From NCBI GenBank assembly GCA_963663525.2, contig CAXXHC010000004.1, positions 372,001-436,000 of the forward strand: DNA of 64,000 bases, written 5' to 3'. The notes under the pieces are model-generated. The model made no database searches, was not told where the DNA came from, and was given only the letters and a program-made list of their open reading frames with translations. Positions within the stretch are counted from its first letter, which is position 1; each line of letters begins with the position of its first letter. Of the stretch, positions 41,402 to 50,518 are shown in pieces. This stretch comes from G963663525 sp963663525 (lineage in GTDB: Bacteria; Myxococcota_A; SURF-8; G963663525). The position numbers were made by a program, and so were the translations under genes.

Positions 41402-43582
41402 ATGGCAAATATACCCGATTTCACGAATCTTCCCTTCGATACGGCGGAGCGATCCCAAGGCAATGAAGCCCTCTGGCGCGAGGAAGCCGAACGCCTCGCC
41501 GGAATTTCCCCGGATGAGCTGGCCTGGAACACCCCGGAAGGTATCGCCATCAAGCCGCTGTATGCGGCGGGCGACCTGGAAGGCGTCGAGCATATGGGCA
41601 GTATGCCCGGACTGCCGCCCTTCGTGCGTGGCCCGTATTCCACCATGTACGCGATGCGTCCCTGGACGGTGCGGCAGTACTCCGGTTTTTCCACCGCCGA
41701 AGCCTCCAACGCCTTTTACCGGCGCAACCTTGCGGCGGGACAGAAAGGCTTGTCCATCGCCTTCGACCTCGCCACCCACCGGGGCTACGACTCCGACCAC
41801 GAGCGCGTGCCCGGTGATGTGGGCATGGCGGGCGTCGCCATCGATTCCATTTACGACATGCGCATCCTCTTCGAAGGCATTCCGCTGGACCAGATGAGCG
41901 TCTCGATGACGATGAACGGCGCGGTGCTGCCGGTGATGTCGCTGTACATCGTCGCCGCCGAAGAGCAGGGCGTCAAGACCGAGCAACTTGCGGGCACGAT
42001 CCAGAACGACATCCTCAAGGAGTTCATGGTTCGCAATACCTATATTTATCCGCCCGAGCCGTCCATGCGCATCATCGGCGACATTTTCGAGTACACCTCG
42101 AAAAACATGCCGCGTTTCAACAGCATCAGCATTTCGGGCTACCACATGCAGGAAGCCGGGGCGACCCAGGATATCGAACTGGGCTATACCCTAGCCGATG
42201 GCCTGGAGTACCTCCGCACCGGCGTCAAGGCCGGGTTGGGCATCGACCGCTTTGCGCCGCGCATCAGCTTTTTCTTTGGTGTCGGCATGAATTTCTTTAT
42301 GGAAGTTGCCAAGTTACGCGCCGCAAGGATGCTGTGGGCGAAGATCGTCAAAGGCTTCGAGCCCGAAAATCCGAAGTCGATGTCCCTGCGCACCCACTGC
42401 CAGACCTCCGGCTGGAGTCTCACCGCGCAAGATCCTTTCAACAACGTGATCCGCACCTGCATGGAGGCGATGGCCGCCACCCATGGACATACCCAGTCGC
42501 TGCATACCAACTCGCTCGACGAAGCCCTGGCGCTGCCCACCGATTTCAGCGCCCGGATCAGCCGCAACACGCAGCTTTTCCTCCAGCAGGAAGCGGGGAT
42601 TACCGGCGTAATCGATCCCTGGGCGGGAAGTTACTTCGTCGAACGCCTGACCCACGACCTCGCCCGCAAGGCGTGGAGCCATATCGAGGAAGTCGAGGGA
42701 TTGGGCGGCATGGCCAAAGCCATCGAAGAAGGCTTGCCCAAGATGCGCATCGAGGAATCCTCCGCGAAAACCCAGGCGCGCATCGATTCCGGCAAACAGA
42801 CCCTCGTGGGGATCAACAAGTATCGCAAGGACGAGGAAGACGAGCTGGAAATCCTCAAGGTGGATAATTCCGCCGTTCGAGAGGCGCAAATCGCACGTTT
42901 GGCCAAGTTGAAGGCCGAACGGGACGAGAGGGAGGTTCGCGGGAAACTCGATGCGCTGACCCGCGCCGCCGAAGAGGGGGGCAACCTGCTGGAGATGTCG
43001 GTCGATGCCGCTCGTTCCAAAGCGACGGTGGGTGAAATCAGCGACGCGCTGGAAAAAGTTTTCGGACGCCACAAGGCGGTGATCCACTCCATTCAGGGAG
43101 TGTACAGGAGAGAAATGGAAGGCAACAACGAGGAATTCGACGAGGTTCGCGCGTTGTCCGAATCCTTTTCCCAGGAAGAGGGCCGACGCCCCCGCATTCT
43201 CGTCGCGAAAATGGGTCAGGACGGCCACGACCGGGGGCAGAAGGTGATTGCCTCGGCGTTCGCGGATCTCGGTTTCGACGTGGACATCGGACCGCTGTTC
43301 CAGACCCCCGAGGAAAGCGCTTCGCAGGCGGTGGAAAACGACGTTCACATCGTCGGTGTGAGTTCCCTGGCGGCAGGACATCTGACCCTGGTTCCCAAAC
43401 TGAGGGCCGCATTGAAGGAATTGGGACGCGAGGACATCCTCATTGTCGTCGGTGGCGTGATTCCGCCCCAGGACTATCCGGCGTTGTACGAAGCGGGAGC
43501 CAACGCGGTATTCGGTCCGGGAACGGTCATCAGCCAAGCCGCCAGAAACCTGCTGGAGCAGTTGAAGGAACAGGTCGCCTAG
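41402..43582 (+). CDS. mutB: Methylmalonyl-CoA mutase large subunit
   Basis: A 726-residue catalytic subunit. The barrel domain (about 20-540) has 'GLSIAFDLATHRGYDSDHERVPGDVG' and 'HTNSLDEALALPTDFSARI' typical of substrate and barrel residues. The C-terminal B12 domain holds the base-off cobalamin His in 'KMGQDGHDRG' (D607-H609) and 'GGVIPPQDYPAL'. The heterodimer with MutA interconverts methylmalonyl-CoA and succinyl-CoA, linking propionyl-CoA from odd-chain beta-oxidation with the TCA cycle. No epimerase or MeaB-type chaperone gene is found nearby. Confidence 0.95.
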   Translation: MANIPDFTNLPFDTAERSQGNEALWREEAERLAGISPDELAWNTPEGIAIKPLYAAGDLEGVEHMGSMPGLPPFVRGPYSTMYAMRPWTVRQYSGFSTAEASNAFYRRNLAAGQKGLSIAFDLATHRGYDSDHERVPGDVGMAGVAIDSIYDMRILFEGIPLDQMSVSMTMNGAVLPVMSLYIVAAEEQGVKTEQLAGTIQNDILKEFMVRNTYIYPPEPSMRIIGDIFEYTSKNMPRFNSISISGYHMQEAGATQDIELGYTLADGLEYLRTGVKAGLGIDRFAPRISFFFGVGMNFFMEVAKLRAARMLWAKIVKGFEPENPKSMSLRTHCQTSGWSLTAQDPFNNVIRTCMEAMAATHGHTQSLHTNSLDEALALPTDFSARISRNTQLFLQQEAGITGVIDPWAGSYFVERLTHDLARKAWSHIEEVEGLGGMAKAIEEGLPKMRIEESSAKTQARIDSGKQTLVGINKYRKDEEDELEILKVDNSAVREAQIARLAKLKAERDEREVRGKLDALTRAAEEGGNLLEMSVDAARSKATVGEISDALEKVFGRHKAVIHSIQGVYRREMEGNNEEFDEVRALSESFSQEEGRRPRILVAKMGQDGHDRGQKVIASAFADLGFDVDIGPLFQTPEESASQAVENDVHIVGVSSLAAGHLTLVPKLRAALKELGREDILIVVGGVIPPQDYPALYEAGANAVFGPGTVISQAARNLLEQLKEQVA

Positions 43583-43632
43583 CAGATTGGAGAGCCTCAT
43601 ACCATTTCGCCTTCAACGATCAAACTTTTGAC

Positions 43633-43722
43633 ATTATCCGTGAAGGCGGATAATCCCGTAGGTCGGGCTAATTTTTGGCCCGACACCTTGGCATTGTCGG
43701 GCAAGAAATTTGCCCGACCTGC
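43633..43722. repeat. Hairpins after mutB, GTAGGTCGGG family
   Basis: ATTATCCG/CGGATAAT hairpin (43633-43654), then GTAGGTCGGGC/GCCCGAC and GTCGGGCAA/TTGCCCGACC (43658-43722). They lie between converging genes and could serve as terminator for either side; the family also occurs at 19517, 30584, 33777 and 60115. Confidence 0.75.
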
Positions 43723-43848
43723 TTTGAAACTGCTCGAAAAACCATGTAAAATCAAGGATTTATAAAAGATCCTTGCGTCATCGTTCGATCTCGATTCGGC
43801 TGGTTTGCCACCTAGCACGATTGAAATCCATGTGAGGCGATGGAAGAG

Positions 43849-45462
43849 TCAGTTGGAAGAGGGGAGGGGGGGCTCCATGTGGCGATAGCGCCGCATGATG
43901 ACGTTCAGATTGATGAAATTCACCGTGAAATGGCAGACCACCGGGGCGGCGAGGTTGCCGGTCTGCTGGTAGAGATAGCCCAGCAGCAAGCCGATGAAAC
44001 CGGCGGAAATCGTCCAGGGCAGAAACTCGCGACCCGGTCCGATATGCAACAGTGCGAAGAGCAGAGAGGCGGGAACCAATCCGATAAACGGTTGAATCGC
44101 GCCGCGAAAGATCATTTCCTCCGCCACCCCGGAAAAAATCGAAACAAGCACGATCTGCCACAGTCCCAAGGGGCCGAGGATCTCGAAAAAGCGCCGTTCG
44201 AGCCGTTTCGACCACGTGAAATAGTGCGTGAAAAGCTGGCTGGCGGCGACCAGCGTCAGGCCGCAGAATAGTCCGATCCACAGGCCGTTGGCTACGTGGA
44301 CAAAGCTTCCCCGATCGCTCTTTCCGGGCAGCGTGAAAGGGTTGAAGTCCGGCGCGATCAGCAACGCGCCGACGACCAGCAACAGGTAAAAGAGAATCAT
44401 CGAGGAAATGGAAAGCCGTGGCATTCCGGGGTCTTGCGCGTCCTGTGAATCGGTTTCGTCACTTCCTCCGAAGAAAAATCCGCCGGAGGACTCCTCGCTG
44501 GAATGAAGATTGAAGCGTCCGAGCGGTTTTTCGAAGGACAGCAGCAGCCAATCTCCCATCGACTCCTTGACCACGGGAAGCAACTCGCTGGACTGGAGCT
44601 GGGCGGCGTTCTGGAACATCCGCGTCACTTCCTCTTCTTCCTCGTTGAGAATGCCCGCGAGCACGAGGTTTCCGCCGGGAGCGGTCAGACGCACGAGATC
44701 GTCCACGATTCCGGCCAGTTCGCCGGAAAGCATGTTGGCGACGACGAGCGAGAATTCTTCGTCGAGCGTGGAAACGGGGTTCTCGGTCAGATGCCAGCGT
44801 GAGGTATCGATGCCGTTGATGTGGTAGTTTTCCTTGGCGACCTCGATGGCTTCGGGGTCGATGTCCACGCCGAGACCGTCCGAAACGCCCAGTTTGCTGG
44901 CCGCGATGGATAAAATGCCGGAGCCGCATCCGGCGTCGAGCATTGTCCTGGGAGGATAGGTTTCGCAAGCGGCCTCGATCCATTCCAGGCACAGGCGGGT
45001 GGATTCGTGGGTGCCGGTGCCGAAAGCCATACCGGGATCGATTTGCAGCACGACGTCTTCGGGACGTCCTCCGCCGCGATCCCAACTCGGCTCGATGCGC
45101 AGGGATTTTCCGATGCGTTGCGGGTGGAAAAAGCGTTTCCACTGGTCGTTCCAGTTTTCCTCTTCGAGGGCTTCGATACGTACCTGGGAAAACGGAGCGT
45201 CCAACTCCCAGAGTTCGACGGTTTCCTTCCAGGAGGCGGCCCATTGGTCGGTCTCGATTTTGTCTTCGTCGGTGGCAAAGTAGCCCACCAGACGCGAACG
45301 CCCTGCCGGGGGAGCCTCCATGCCGGGAGGGACGGCCTCGGCGTCGATGGTCTGAACGCCGGAAGCGCCCCATTCCAGGAGGAAGGCTTCCATCATTTCG
45401 GCGTATTCGGTGGGCAGTTCTCCGATGATCGTCAACCATCGGTCGGGTTTGGATGCATCCAT
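43849..45462 (-). CDS. PrmA-type ribosomal protein L11 methyltransferase fused to a CPBP/CAAX membrane protease
   Basis: One uninterrupted 537-residue frame with two unrelated halves. Residues about 1-313 are a complete PrmA-like SAM methyltransferase: 'DPGMAFGTGTHESTRLCLEWI', SAM motif 'MLDAGCGSGILSIAA' (about 174) and 'VVANMLSGEL'. A polar Ser/Gly/Asp linker (about 314-350) leads to several membrane helices and the CPBP protease motifs 'EEMIFR' (E448/E449/R453), 'ALLHIGPG' (H473) and 'HFTVNF' (H511/N515), all intact. L11 trimethylation and intramembrane proteolysis are the family activities. The start at 45462 has GAGG 7 bases upstream. An alternative is a separate CPBP start at the internal Met of 'MPRLSISSM'. 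Confidence 0.82.
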   Translation of the reverse strand: MDASKPDRWLTIIGELPTEYAEMMEAFLLEWGASGVQTIDAEAVPPGMEAPPAGRSRLVGYFATDEDKIETDQWAASWKETVELWELDAPFSQVRIEALEEENWNDQWKRFFHPQRIGKSLRIEPSWDRGGGRPEDVVLQIDPGMAFGTGTHESTRLCLEWIEAACETYPPRTMLDAGCGSGILSIAASKLGVSDGLGVDIDPEAIEVAKENYHINGIDTSRWHLTENPVSTLDEEFSLVVANMLSGELAGIVDDLVRLTAPGGNLVLAGILNEEEEEVTRMFQNAAQLQSSELLPVVKESMGDWLLLSFEKPLGRFNLHSSEESSGGFFFGGSDETDSQDAQDPGMPRLSISSMILFYLLLVVGALLIAPDFNPFTLPGKSDRGSFVHVANGLWIGLFCGLTLVAASQLFTHYFTWSKRLERRFFEILGPLGLWQIVLVSIFSGVAEEMIFRGAIQPFIGLVPASLLFALLHIGPGREFLPWTISAGFIGLLLGYLYQQTGNLAAPVVCHFTVNFINLNVIMRRYRHMEPPLPSSN

Positions 45463-45549
45463 AAGCGCCTCGCAGAAGAATGACACGATGGTGATTGTAA
45501 CGAAATGAGACGAATTGTCCAACAACGGTTTTTCACGAGGATGTGAATG

Positions 45550-45719
45550 GGGTGCATCACAGGATGTTGCCATTTTTCTTAAATTGCATATCGCTCACTC
45601 CGAGTGCTGCCCATAGGGCGGTGTGTCGAGGAGTAAATGAGATGGCTCGATACGATTTGCTTTGCAAATCACTCGCCATGAGCGTTTTTTGCAAAGTGGC
45701 AATTTCTCGTGACGCACCC
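45550..45719 (+). mobile_element. MITE-like element (GGTGCATCA ends), copy 1
   Basis: A 170-bp element with imperfect terminal inverted repeats: GGGTGCATCACAGGATGTTG at the left and its partner, CAATTTCTCGTGACGCACCC, at the right. It is matched along its whole length by the reverse complement of 56037-56207, including the CACTCCGAGTGC.GCCC and GATTTGC/GCAAATC palindromes. It fills the middle of the 45463-45809 gap. No transposase gene is inside. Confidence 0.8.
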
Positions 45720-45809
45720 GACATGCGGAAAACGTCTTGAATAGAATTGACGCCTTCGCCCGGTTCTGCTAAGAACACAAGGCAGATTCCGTTCATGAAA
45801 GGTTGGAAC

Positions 45810-46157
45810 ATGCACGATCCGGATTGCATCTTCTGTAAAATCGTTCGAGGCGAGATTCCCGCCGACGTCGTGTACGAGGACGACGACGTGCTGGCCTTCA
45901 AGGACATCTCCCCGCAGGCGAAAATCCATACGCTGATTATTCCCAAAACGCACATTCCTACGCTCAATGCGTTGCAGGAAGAGCACGACGCCCTTGCCGG
46001 AAAACTGTTGCGCGCAGCGGCAAAAGTGGCGAAAATTCACGGTGTCGAGGAAGACGGATACCGCACGGTAATCAATACCAACGCAGATGCGGGGCAGGTC
46101 GTTTTCCACGTCCACGTGCACGTCATGGGCGGTCAGCCGTTACGGAAAATGGGATAA
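45810..46157 (+). CDS. HIT (histidine triad) family nucleotide-binding protein
   Basis: A 115-residue HINT-type protein with 'DCIFCKIVRGEIPADVVYEDDDVLAFKDISPQAKIHTLIIPK' at the N-terminus and the triad 'HVHVHV' (HxHxH) near the C-terminus. Family members are purine nucleoside phosphoramidases. The length is normal. ATG 45810 is chosen; an upstream ATG at 45795 adds five residues. It is followed after 46 bases by a lipoprotein gene. Confidence 0.92.
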   Translation: MHDPDCIFCKIVRGEIPADVVYEDDDVLAFKDISPQAKIHTLIIPKTHIPTLNALQEEHDALAGKLLRAAAKVAKIHGVEEDGYRTVINTNADAGQVVFHVHVHVMGGQPLRKMG

Positions 46158-46203
46158 AGTTCGAATAGTTATCTCTTTTGAGAAGATCGAAGGAGCGGAG
46201 ACG

Positions 46204-47151
46204 ATGACGGGAATGCAAAAAAAGATACGTGGCCTGGTTCTGGCGGCGGCAATCTTCGTGACGGCCTTCACCGCCTGCGAGTACAACGGGTTCGTGCCGG
46301 TGGATTCCCCCCCGGCGGATCTGATGATGTTCGCCTTGTATTTCGAAGGCCATACGCCGATTATCGGCATTCCCATCGATCCGGTCTACCGTCTTCCCGA
46401 CGGCGTGACCTACAACAACGCCGACCGCATCGCCAGTTGCACCAGTGCCGAGGACGGTCCCATCGATGCGGAATTCCTCTCCTATATCACCGACGACCGT
46501 TATCCGAAGCTTTCGGGCATCGAGATGCCGGAAGAATTGGAGATCGGGTCGCGCTTCGAAGTCAAGCTCACGGCGGAAAGCGGCTTGGATCGGGCGAAAA
46601 ACGTGCTGGTGTTCGTCACCGATTCCAGCCGTTATTATGAAGTGCCGATCGAGAAGGTCGACGGCAACACCGTGACCATCAACGCCAAACTGCTGATTGA
46701 CCAGCGTCTGGTAAGTACTCCGAATTATTACATCAAATTCGCCCTGATCGACGAAGACGGCCATTACGGCAACTGCTACGAAGGCGGATTGCGGGTGCTG
46801 TCCATCAACAAATCGCCGGTCGTCAAGCTCGATGACGACGTGAAGGATGTGACGCCGGGAGAAGAAATCCACCTGATGAGCCTCGTCCATCACTTCTACG
46901 ATCCCGATGCGGACGAGTTCGATTGCGTATGGGAAGTCGATAAATATCAGGTACTTGGCGTGAACGGCGACGGCGAGGACGAATACCAGGACGCCGATAT
47001 TGAAGACTTCGACGGATTGACGCAGGACGGCTCTTTCGACGAGGCGACCATCACCCTTCAGGACGGCGACAAGGTGACGCTCAAATTGACGTGCACCGAT
47101 GAAGGGGGCGAGTCGGATTACGACAAAATCAAGCTGTCCAACGAGGAATAA
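46204..47151 (+). CDS. Lipoprotein of unknown function with Ig-like domains
   Basis: A 315-residue lipoprotein. The signal ends in 'TAFTAC' (Cys about 25). About 60-220 looks like an extracellular beta-sandwich ('SGLDRAKNVLVFVTDSSRYYEVPIEKVDG'), then a PKD/cadherin-like second domain with acidic Asp-rich loops ('PDADEFDCVWEVDKYQ'). I do not recognise a specific family. The ribosome binding site AAGGAG is 10 bases before the ATG. tatD and tcdA follow closely. Confidence 0.72.
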   Translation: MTGMQKKIRGLVLAAAIFVTAFTACEYNGFVPVDSPPADLMMFALYFEGHTPIIGIPIDPVYRLPDGVTYNNADRIASCTSAEDGPIDAEFLSYITDDRYPKLSGIEMPEELEIGSRFEVKLTAESGLDRAKNVLVFVTDSSRYYEVPIEKVDGNTVTINAKLLIDQRLVSTPNYYIKFALIDEDGHYGNCYEGGLRVLSINKSPVVKLDDDVKDVTPGEEIHLMSLVHHFYDPDADEFDCVWEVDKYQVLGVNGDGEDEYQDADIEDFDGLTQDGSFDEATITLQDGDKVTLKLTCTDEGGESDYDKIKLSNEE

Positions 47152-47187
47152 TCTGCGGTTGGGCTCCCTTTTGCGAGGGACTCGCGG

Positions 47188-47955
47188 ATGCTGATCGACA
47201 CGCACTGCCATCTCAATTTTCCGCCTCTGGCGGAGCATATCGAAGATGTATTGGCGCGCGCTCGCGAAGCCGGAGTGGGGCGGATCGTCATCCCCGGCTA
47301 CGATGCCGCGTCCTGGCCCGCCATCGCGCAACTTGTCGAACGACACGAGGAATTGTACGCCGCCTTCGGTCTACATCCCTGGCGACTCGACGAAGCCGGA
47401 CGCCTGGAAGAACTTCCCCGCTGGCTCGACCATCCACGTTGCGTCGCGGTGGGGGAAATCGGCCTGGATTTCGCGGAAGAAGGCCACGAGGATCATGAGT
47501 TGCAGGTGGCGTCGCTTTTGAAGCAGATCGATATGGCGAAGGAACGTAACCTGCCGATACTATTGCATTGTCGCAGGGCCTTCGACCGCCTGCCCGACCT
47601 GCTTGTTCCTTACGCTCCGATTCGGGGTGTGCTGCACGCCTACAGCCAGTCGCCGCAACTGGCCGAACGTCTGACGGCGCTGGGGCTGCACCTGGGATTC
47701 GGCGGAACCATCACCAGAAAACATGCCAAAAGGGCGAAAAAATCTGCAATTTCCGTACCTTTGGAACGCATCGTGCTCGAAACCGACGCGCCTTCCATCG
47801 GCACCGAAAGGACGCCGCCGCAGGATGTCGAGCCGCACCATATCGCCGAAGTCGCCCAAGCGCTGGCGGAGTTGAAGGGAATCGATGTCGAAGCCGTCGC
47901 GCGCGCCACAAGCGACAACGTTGCCGACCTGTTCGGCTGGAAGAGCGCTCGATGA
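47188..47955 (+). CDS. TatD family metal-dependent hydrolase
   Basis: A 255-residue TIM-barrel hydrolase. Metal ligands: HxH in 'DTHCHL' (N-terminus), Glu in 'GEIGLDF', His in 'LLHCRRA', His in 'GVLHAYSQS' and Asp in 'LETDAPS'. TatD proteins are 3'-5' exonucleases or D-aminoacyl-tRNA deacylase-like enzymes. The length is normal. Its stop overlaps the start of tcdA (ATGA), so both are probably cotranscribed. Confidence 0.92.
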   Translation: MLIDTHCHLNFPPLAEHIEDVLARAREAGVGRIVIPGYDAASWPAIAQLVERHEELYAAFGLHPWRLDEAGRLEELPRWLDHPRCVAVGEIGLDFAEEGHEDHELQVASLLKQIDMAKERNLPILLHCRRAFDRLPDLLVPYAPIRGVLHAYSQSPQLAERLTALGLHLGFGGTITRKHAKRAKKSAISVPLERIVLETDAPSIGTERTPPQDVEPHHIAEVAQALAELKGIDVEAVARATSDNVADLFGWKSAR

Positions 47956-48710
47956 AGCCGGATCTCCTCGCGCGAACCTCCCGCCTGTTGGGAGAAGAAT
48001 CCCTGGAAAAACTTGCGAAATCGAGGGTTTGCGTCATCGGTCTCGGAGGCGTCGGGGCCCAGGCCGCCGAAACGCTGGTGCGCTCCGGGGTGGGGAGCCT
48101 GCGCCTCGTCGATATGGACCTACTAAAACCCACCGACGTCAACCGGCATCCGTGGGCGCTTGCCTCGACCATGGACCGCCCCAAAACCGAGGTTGCCGCC
48201 GAGCGTTTCGAAGACATCAACCCCGACGTGAAACTGGAGTGTTTACGGGACTTTTTCCACACCGATAGCGCCGACCGCCTGTTGGCCGAACCGCTGGATT
48301 TCGTCGTGGACGCCATCGACGGATTCAACCCCAAAGTCGCCCTGATCGAAGCCTGCATTTCCCGCGCGCTTCCGCTCGTTTCCTGCATGGGTGCGGCCAA
48401 TCGCTGCGACCCGACCGCCGTCAAGGTGGCGGATATCTCGAAAACCGAGGGTTGTCCGCTAGCCCGTGTGGTGCGCCGTGCATTGCGGCGGCGTGGGATA
48501 TTTTCCGGGGTTCCCTGCGTGTTTTCCGACGAACCCGTCCTGCGTACCATCGCCACCGACGATTTCGGCGACGAGGAAGCGGTGTTTACGCGGGGACGTC
48601 CCCGGCGCGTGCAGCCCAGCATGGGGGCCGTGCCCGCCGTGTTGGGCGTGGTTGCGGCACAGTACGTCGTGCTGGAATTGGTCGGTATGCGGCAGCGTTG
48701 GATGGGCTGA
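47952..48710 (+). CDS. tcdA: ThiF/E1-like tRNA threonylcarbamoyladenosine dehydratase (TcdA-like)
   Basis: A 252-residue member of the E1/ThiF superfamily that would cyclise t6A in tRNA. Rossmann motif 'VCVIGLGGVGAQAAETLVRSGVG' and 'LVDMDLLKPTDVNRH' (ATP-binding), 'DFVVDAIDG', and 'FSGVPCVFSDEP' near the C-terminus are the TcdA pattern. The start overlaps the tatD stop (ATGA). TcdA often appears with CsdE, which is not seen here. Confidence 0.88.
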   Translation: MKPDLLARTSRLLGEESLEKLAKSRVCVIGLGGVGAQAAETLVRSGVGSLRLVDMDLLKPTDVNRHPWALASTMDRPKTEVAAERFEDINPDVKLECLRDFFHTDSADRLLAEPLDFVVDAIDGFNPKVALIEACISRALPLVSCMGAANRCDPTAVKVADISKTEGCPLARVVRRALRRRGIFSGVPCVFSDEPVLRTIATDDFGDEEAVFTRGRPRRVQPSMGAVPAVLGVVAAQYVVLELVGMRQRWMG

Positions 48711-48744
48711 CTCGGTTACCAACTATTTGTTTTCACTGGGGAAA

Positions 48745-49047
48745 TTATGTGTCGAGAGGCGGCAGTGTGACAACTTTGTCGGGACCGCCCAGAAAATCCG
48801 GGATGCGGATGACGGCACCCTCCTCGCTTTCTTCGAACTGCATCACGGTGCGCGCGAAGCGTTCGAGGTCGAGCCGGTAGCCGCACTTGCGGCAGCGCAC
48901 GACGCTTTCGCCGTCGGGAAGTTCCAGCACGTACAAGGCGTAGCTTTTGCAGTCCGGGCATTTGTATTCCTTGACATACTGGGTAAGGGCGTTTGTCCAA
49001 GCAAATGATTTTACAGGCTTTTTCGTGGGTTTGCGGCGTTGGGGCAT
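48745..49047 (-). CDS. Small zinc-ribbon protein of unknown function
   Basis: A 100-residue basic protein with a four-Cys zinc ribbon, 'CPDC' (about 29-32) and 'CRKCG' (about 52-56), and an acidic tail. The N-terminus is rich in Arg/Lys/Pro. No close family is recognised. The ATG lacks a strong ribosome binding site, and an upstream ATG at 49110 could lengthen it by 21 residues. Confidence 0.6.
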   Translation of the reverse strand: MPQRRKPTKKPVKSFAWTNALTQYVKEYKCPDCKSYALYVLELPDGESVVRCRKCGYRLDLERFARTVMQFEESEEGAVIRIPDFLGGPDKVVTLPPLDT

Positions 49048-49206
49048 CGGGGGACTTTCTACGATATGGCGAAAGCGATACGATATCACAGGTTTTTGCA
49101 GATACCGCACTCAACGTGTAGGATTTTCGTCACGTTTTGCAAGACAATTGGTGGTTCTGACCATCGAAGCTCGGGAAGCTGTGGCTACTCCCCAATCTCC
49201 AGAAAC

Positions 49207-50178
49207 TCATTCTTCCGCACCTTCTTCACCCGCCTCGACTCTCGTGTCTTCTTCGAAGCGCACGGCGTCCTCGCCCCAGCCGTCGTAGGGCGGCAGCGGC
49301 CCGAAACGCACGCCGAAGGAAAACAGGTAGGTCGGGTTCATCGCGTGCCGGAATTCCTCTTCCAGTGGGAAAGAGGCGCTGAACGCGGCGGTGGCCCAGT
49401 CGTAGGCCAGCCGGATGCCGGATATCGCCTGGGTACGGCTCGACGTGCGTAGCTTCGAAGCGGCCCACAACGCTTCGAGATTGCGAACGGACGGCTGCGG
49501 ATCGGCGATGCCCACCGCCGCCACGCCGAATTCCACGTATTCGATGGGTTTGTATCCCAGCGACAGACCGTACTGTCCCATCCAGACATGCAGGGGACGG
49601 TCGAGATAGCGGTTTTCGGCGGTCCGCACGGCGTAGGTCCAGCCTCCTTCGCCTTGCAGAAAAAGCCCCCATTTTTCCAGCTTGAAGGTGAGTTGCGCCT
49701 CGAAAGGGAAGTAGTCCTCGAAGGCGTATTCGAAACGGGAATGCCAGTGCATCAGCGCCGCGCGCCGGGGATCGGATGGATAGCCGAAATCCACTGCCTC
49801 CACGCCTTCGTAGGTCGGAAAATACAGGCGCAACACGCCTCCCAGGCGGAACCAGTCGGTGAACGGATAGTTGTAGGAAAAGCCTCCCATCAGGTTGCCG
49901 CGAATGAAGTTGTCCCGTCCCAGTGGACCGGTATAGCCCGAAAACGGCAGGCCGATGAGCAGGTGGCCGTTCTCGATGATTTCGAGCTGGAAATGCAGCA
50001 GATAATGCACGGCGTCGGATTCGACCGGCTTCGAGGTGCTCGCCATTCCCGCCTCGAATTCGATGAGGGAGCCGGGCGAGATGTCTGTAATGAGCAGCGG
50101 CGTCTCGGCGCGTGCAACGGTGAGATGGCTTAAAAGAAACCCGCATACGGCGAAAAACGTCACGGCGATTTTGCCCAT
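49207..50178 (-). CDS. Putative outer-membrane beta-barrel protein
   Basis: A 323-residue protein with a signal peptide ('MGKIAVTFFAVCGFLLSHLTVARA', cut after ARA). The mature part is alternating hydrophobic/polar with many aromatic residues and short turns ('DWFRLGGVLRLYFPTYEG', 'LEKWGLFLQGEGGWTYA', 'YLFSFGVRFGPL'). This is the look of a monomeric outer-membrane barrel. GAGG lies 8 bases before ATG 50178; an upstream ATG at 50211 is possible. No specific family is recognised. Confidence 0.65.
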   Translation of the reverse strand: MGKIAVTFFAVCGFLLSHLTVARAETPLLITDISPGSLIEFEAGMASTSKPVESDAVHYLLHFQLEIIENGHLLIGLPFSGYTGPLGRDNFIRGNLMGGFSYNYPFTDWFRLGGVLRLYFPTYEGVEAVDFGYPSDPRRAALMHWHSRFEYAFEDYFPFEAQLTFKLEKWGLFLQGEGGWTYAVRTAENRYLDRPLHVWMGQYGLSLGYKPIEYVEFGVAAVGIADPQPSVRNLEALWAASKLRTSSRTQAISGIRLAYDWATAAFSASFPLEEEFRHAMNPTYLFSFGVRFGPLPPYDGWGEDAVRFEEDTRVEAGEEGAEE

Positions 50179-50284
50179 CGATCGGAACCTCGTTTCCACT
50201 TTCGTATGCATAGGACGCCCTTTGCCGGTCGTTTCACGCCTGTTCCGCCGAGAATTATGCCGTCGAAACGAGAAAGTTGCAACC

Positions 50285-50503
50285 GGGTGCATCACAAAAT
50301 GGTGCGAAGAAATTGGACCTGCAGGGTCCAAATGCCTCTCCCATTGGGAGAGGTCGGTGCAAAGCACCGGGTGAGGGATTTTGCCCAATATGGAAAACCC
50401 TCACCCTAACCCTCTCCCTCAGGGAGAGGGAGTTTGTACATTATATCAATGACTTACCGAATTCCATCGTCGAATACTCATTGCTGGGTTTTATGATGCA
50501 CCC
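50285..50503. mobile_element. GGTGCATCA MITE-like element carrying a nested triple-hairpin repeat
   Basis: A 219-bp segment with terminal inverted repeats GGGTGCATCACAAAAT (50285-50300) and its partner GTTTTATGATGCACCC (50488-50503). The outer 10 bases equal the ends of the elements at 45550 and 56037, but the interior differs: it contains the complete triple-hairpin repeat copy B. It fills most of the 50179-50518 gap. Confidence 0.7.
50302..50430 (-). repeat. Triple-hairpin interspersed repeat, copy B
   Basis: The reverse complement of copy A at 14851-14979, with the same order of palindromes and small differences in hairpin loops. Nested between the terminal repeats of the element at 50285-50503. 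Confidence 0.85.
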
Positions 50504-50518
50504 ATGATCGAGCGCCGA

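Noticed and set aside
39778..41709. 643-codon minus-strand frame across mutA
   Set aside because: Antisense shadow; mutA motifs are unambiguous.
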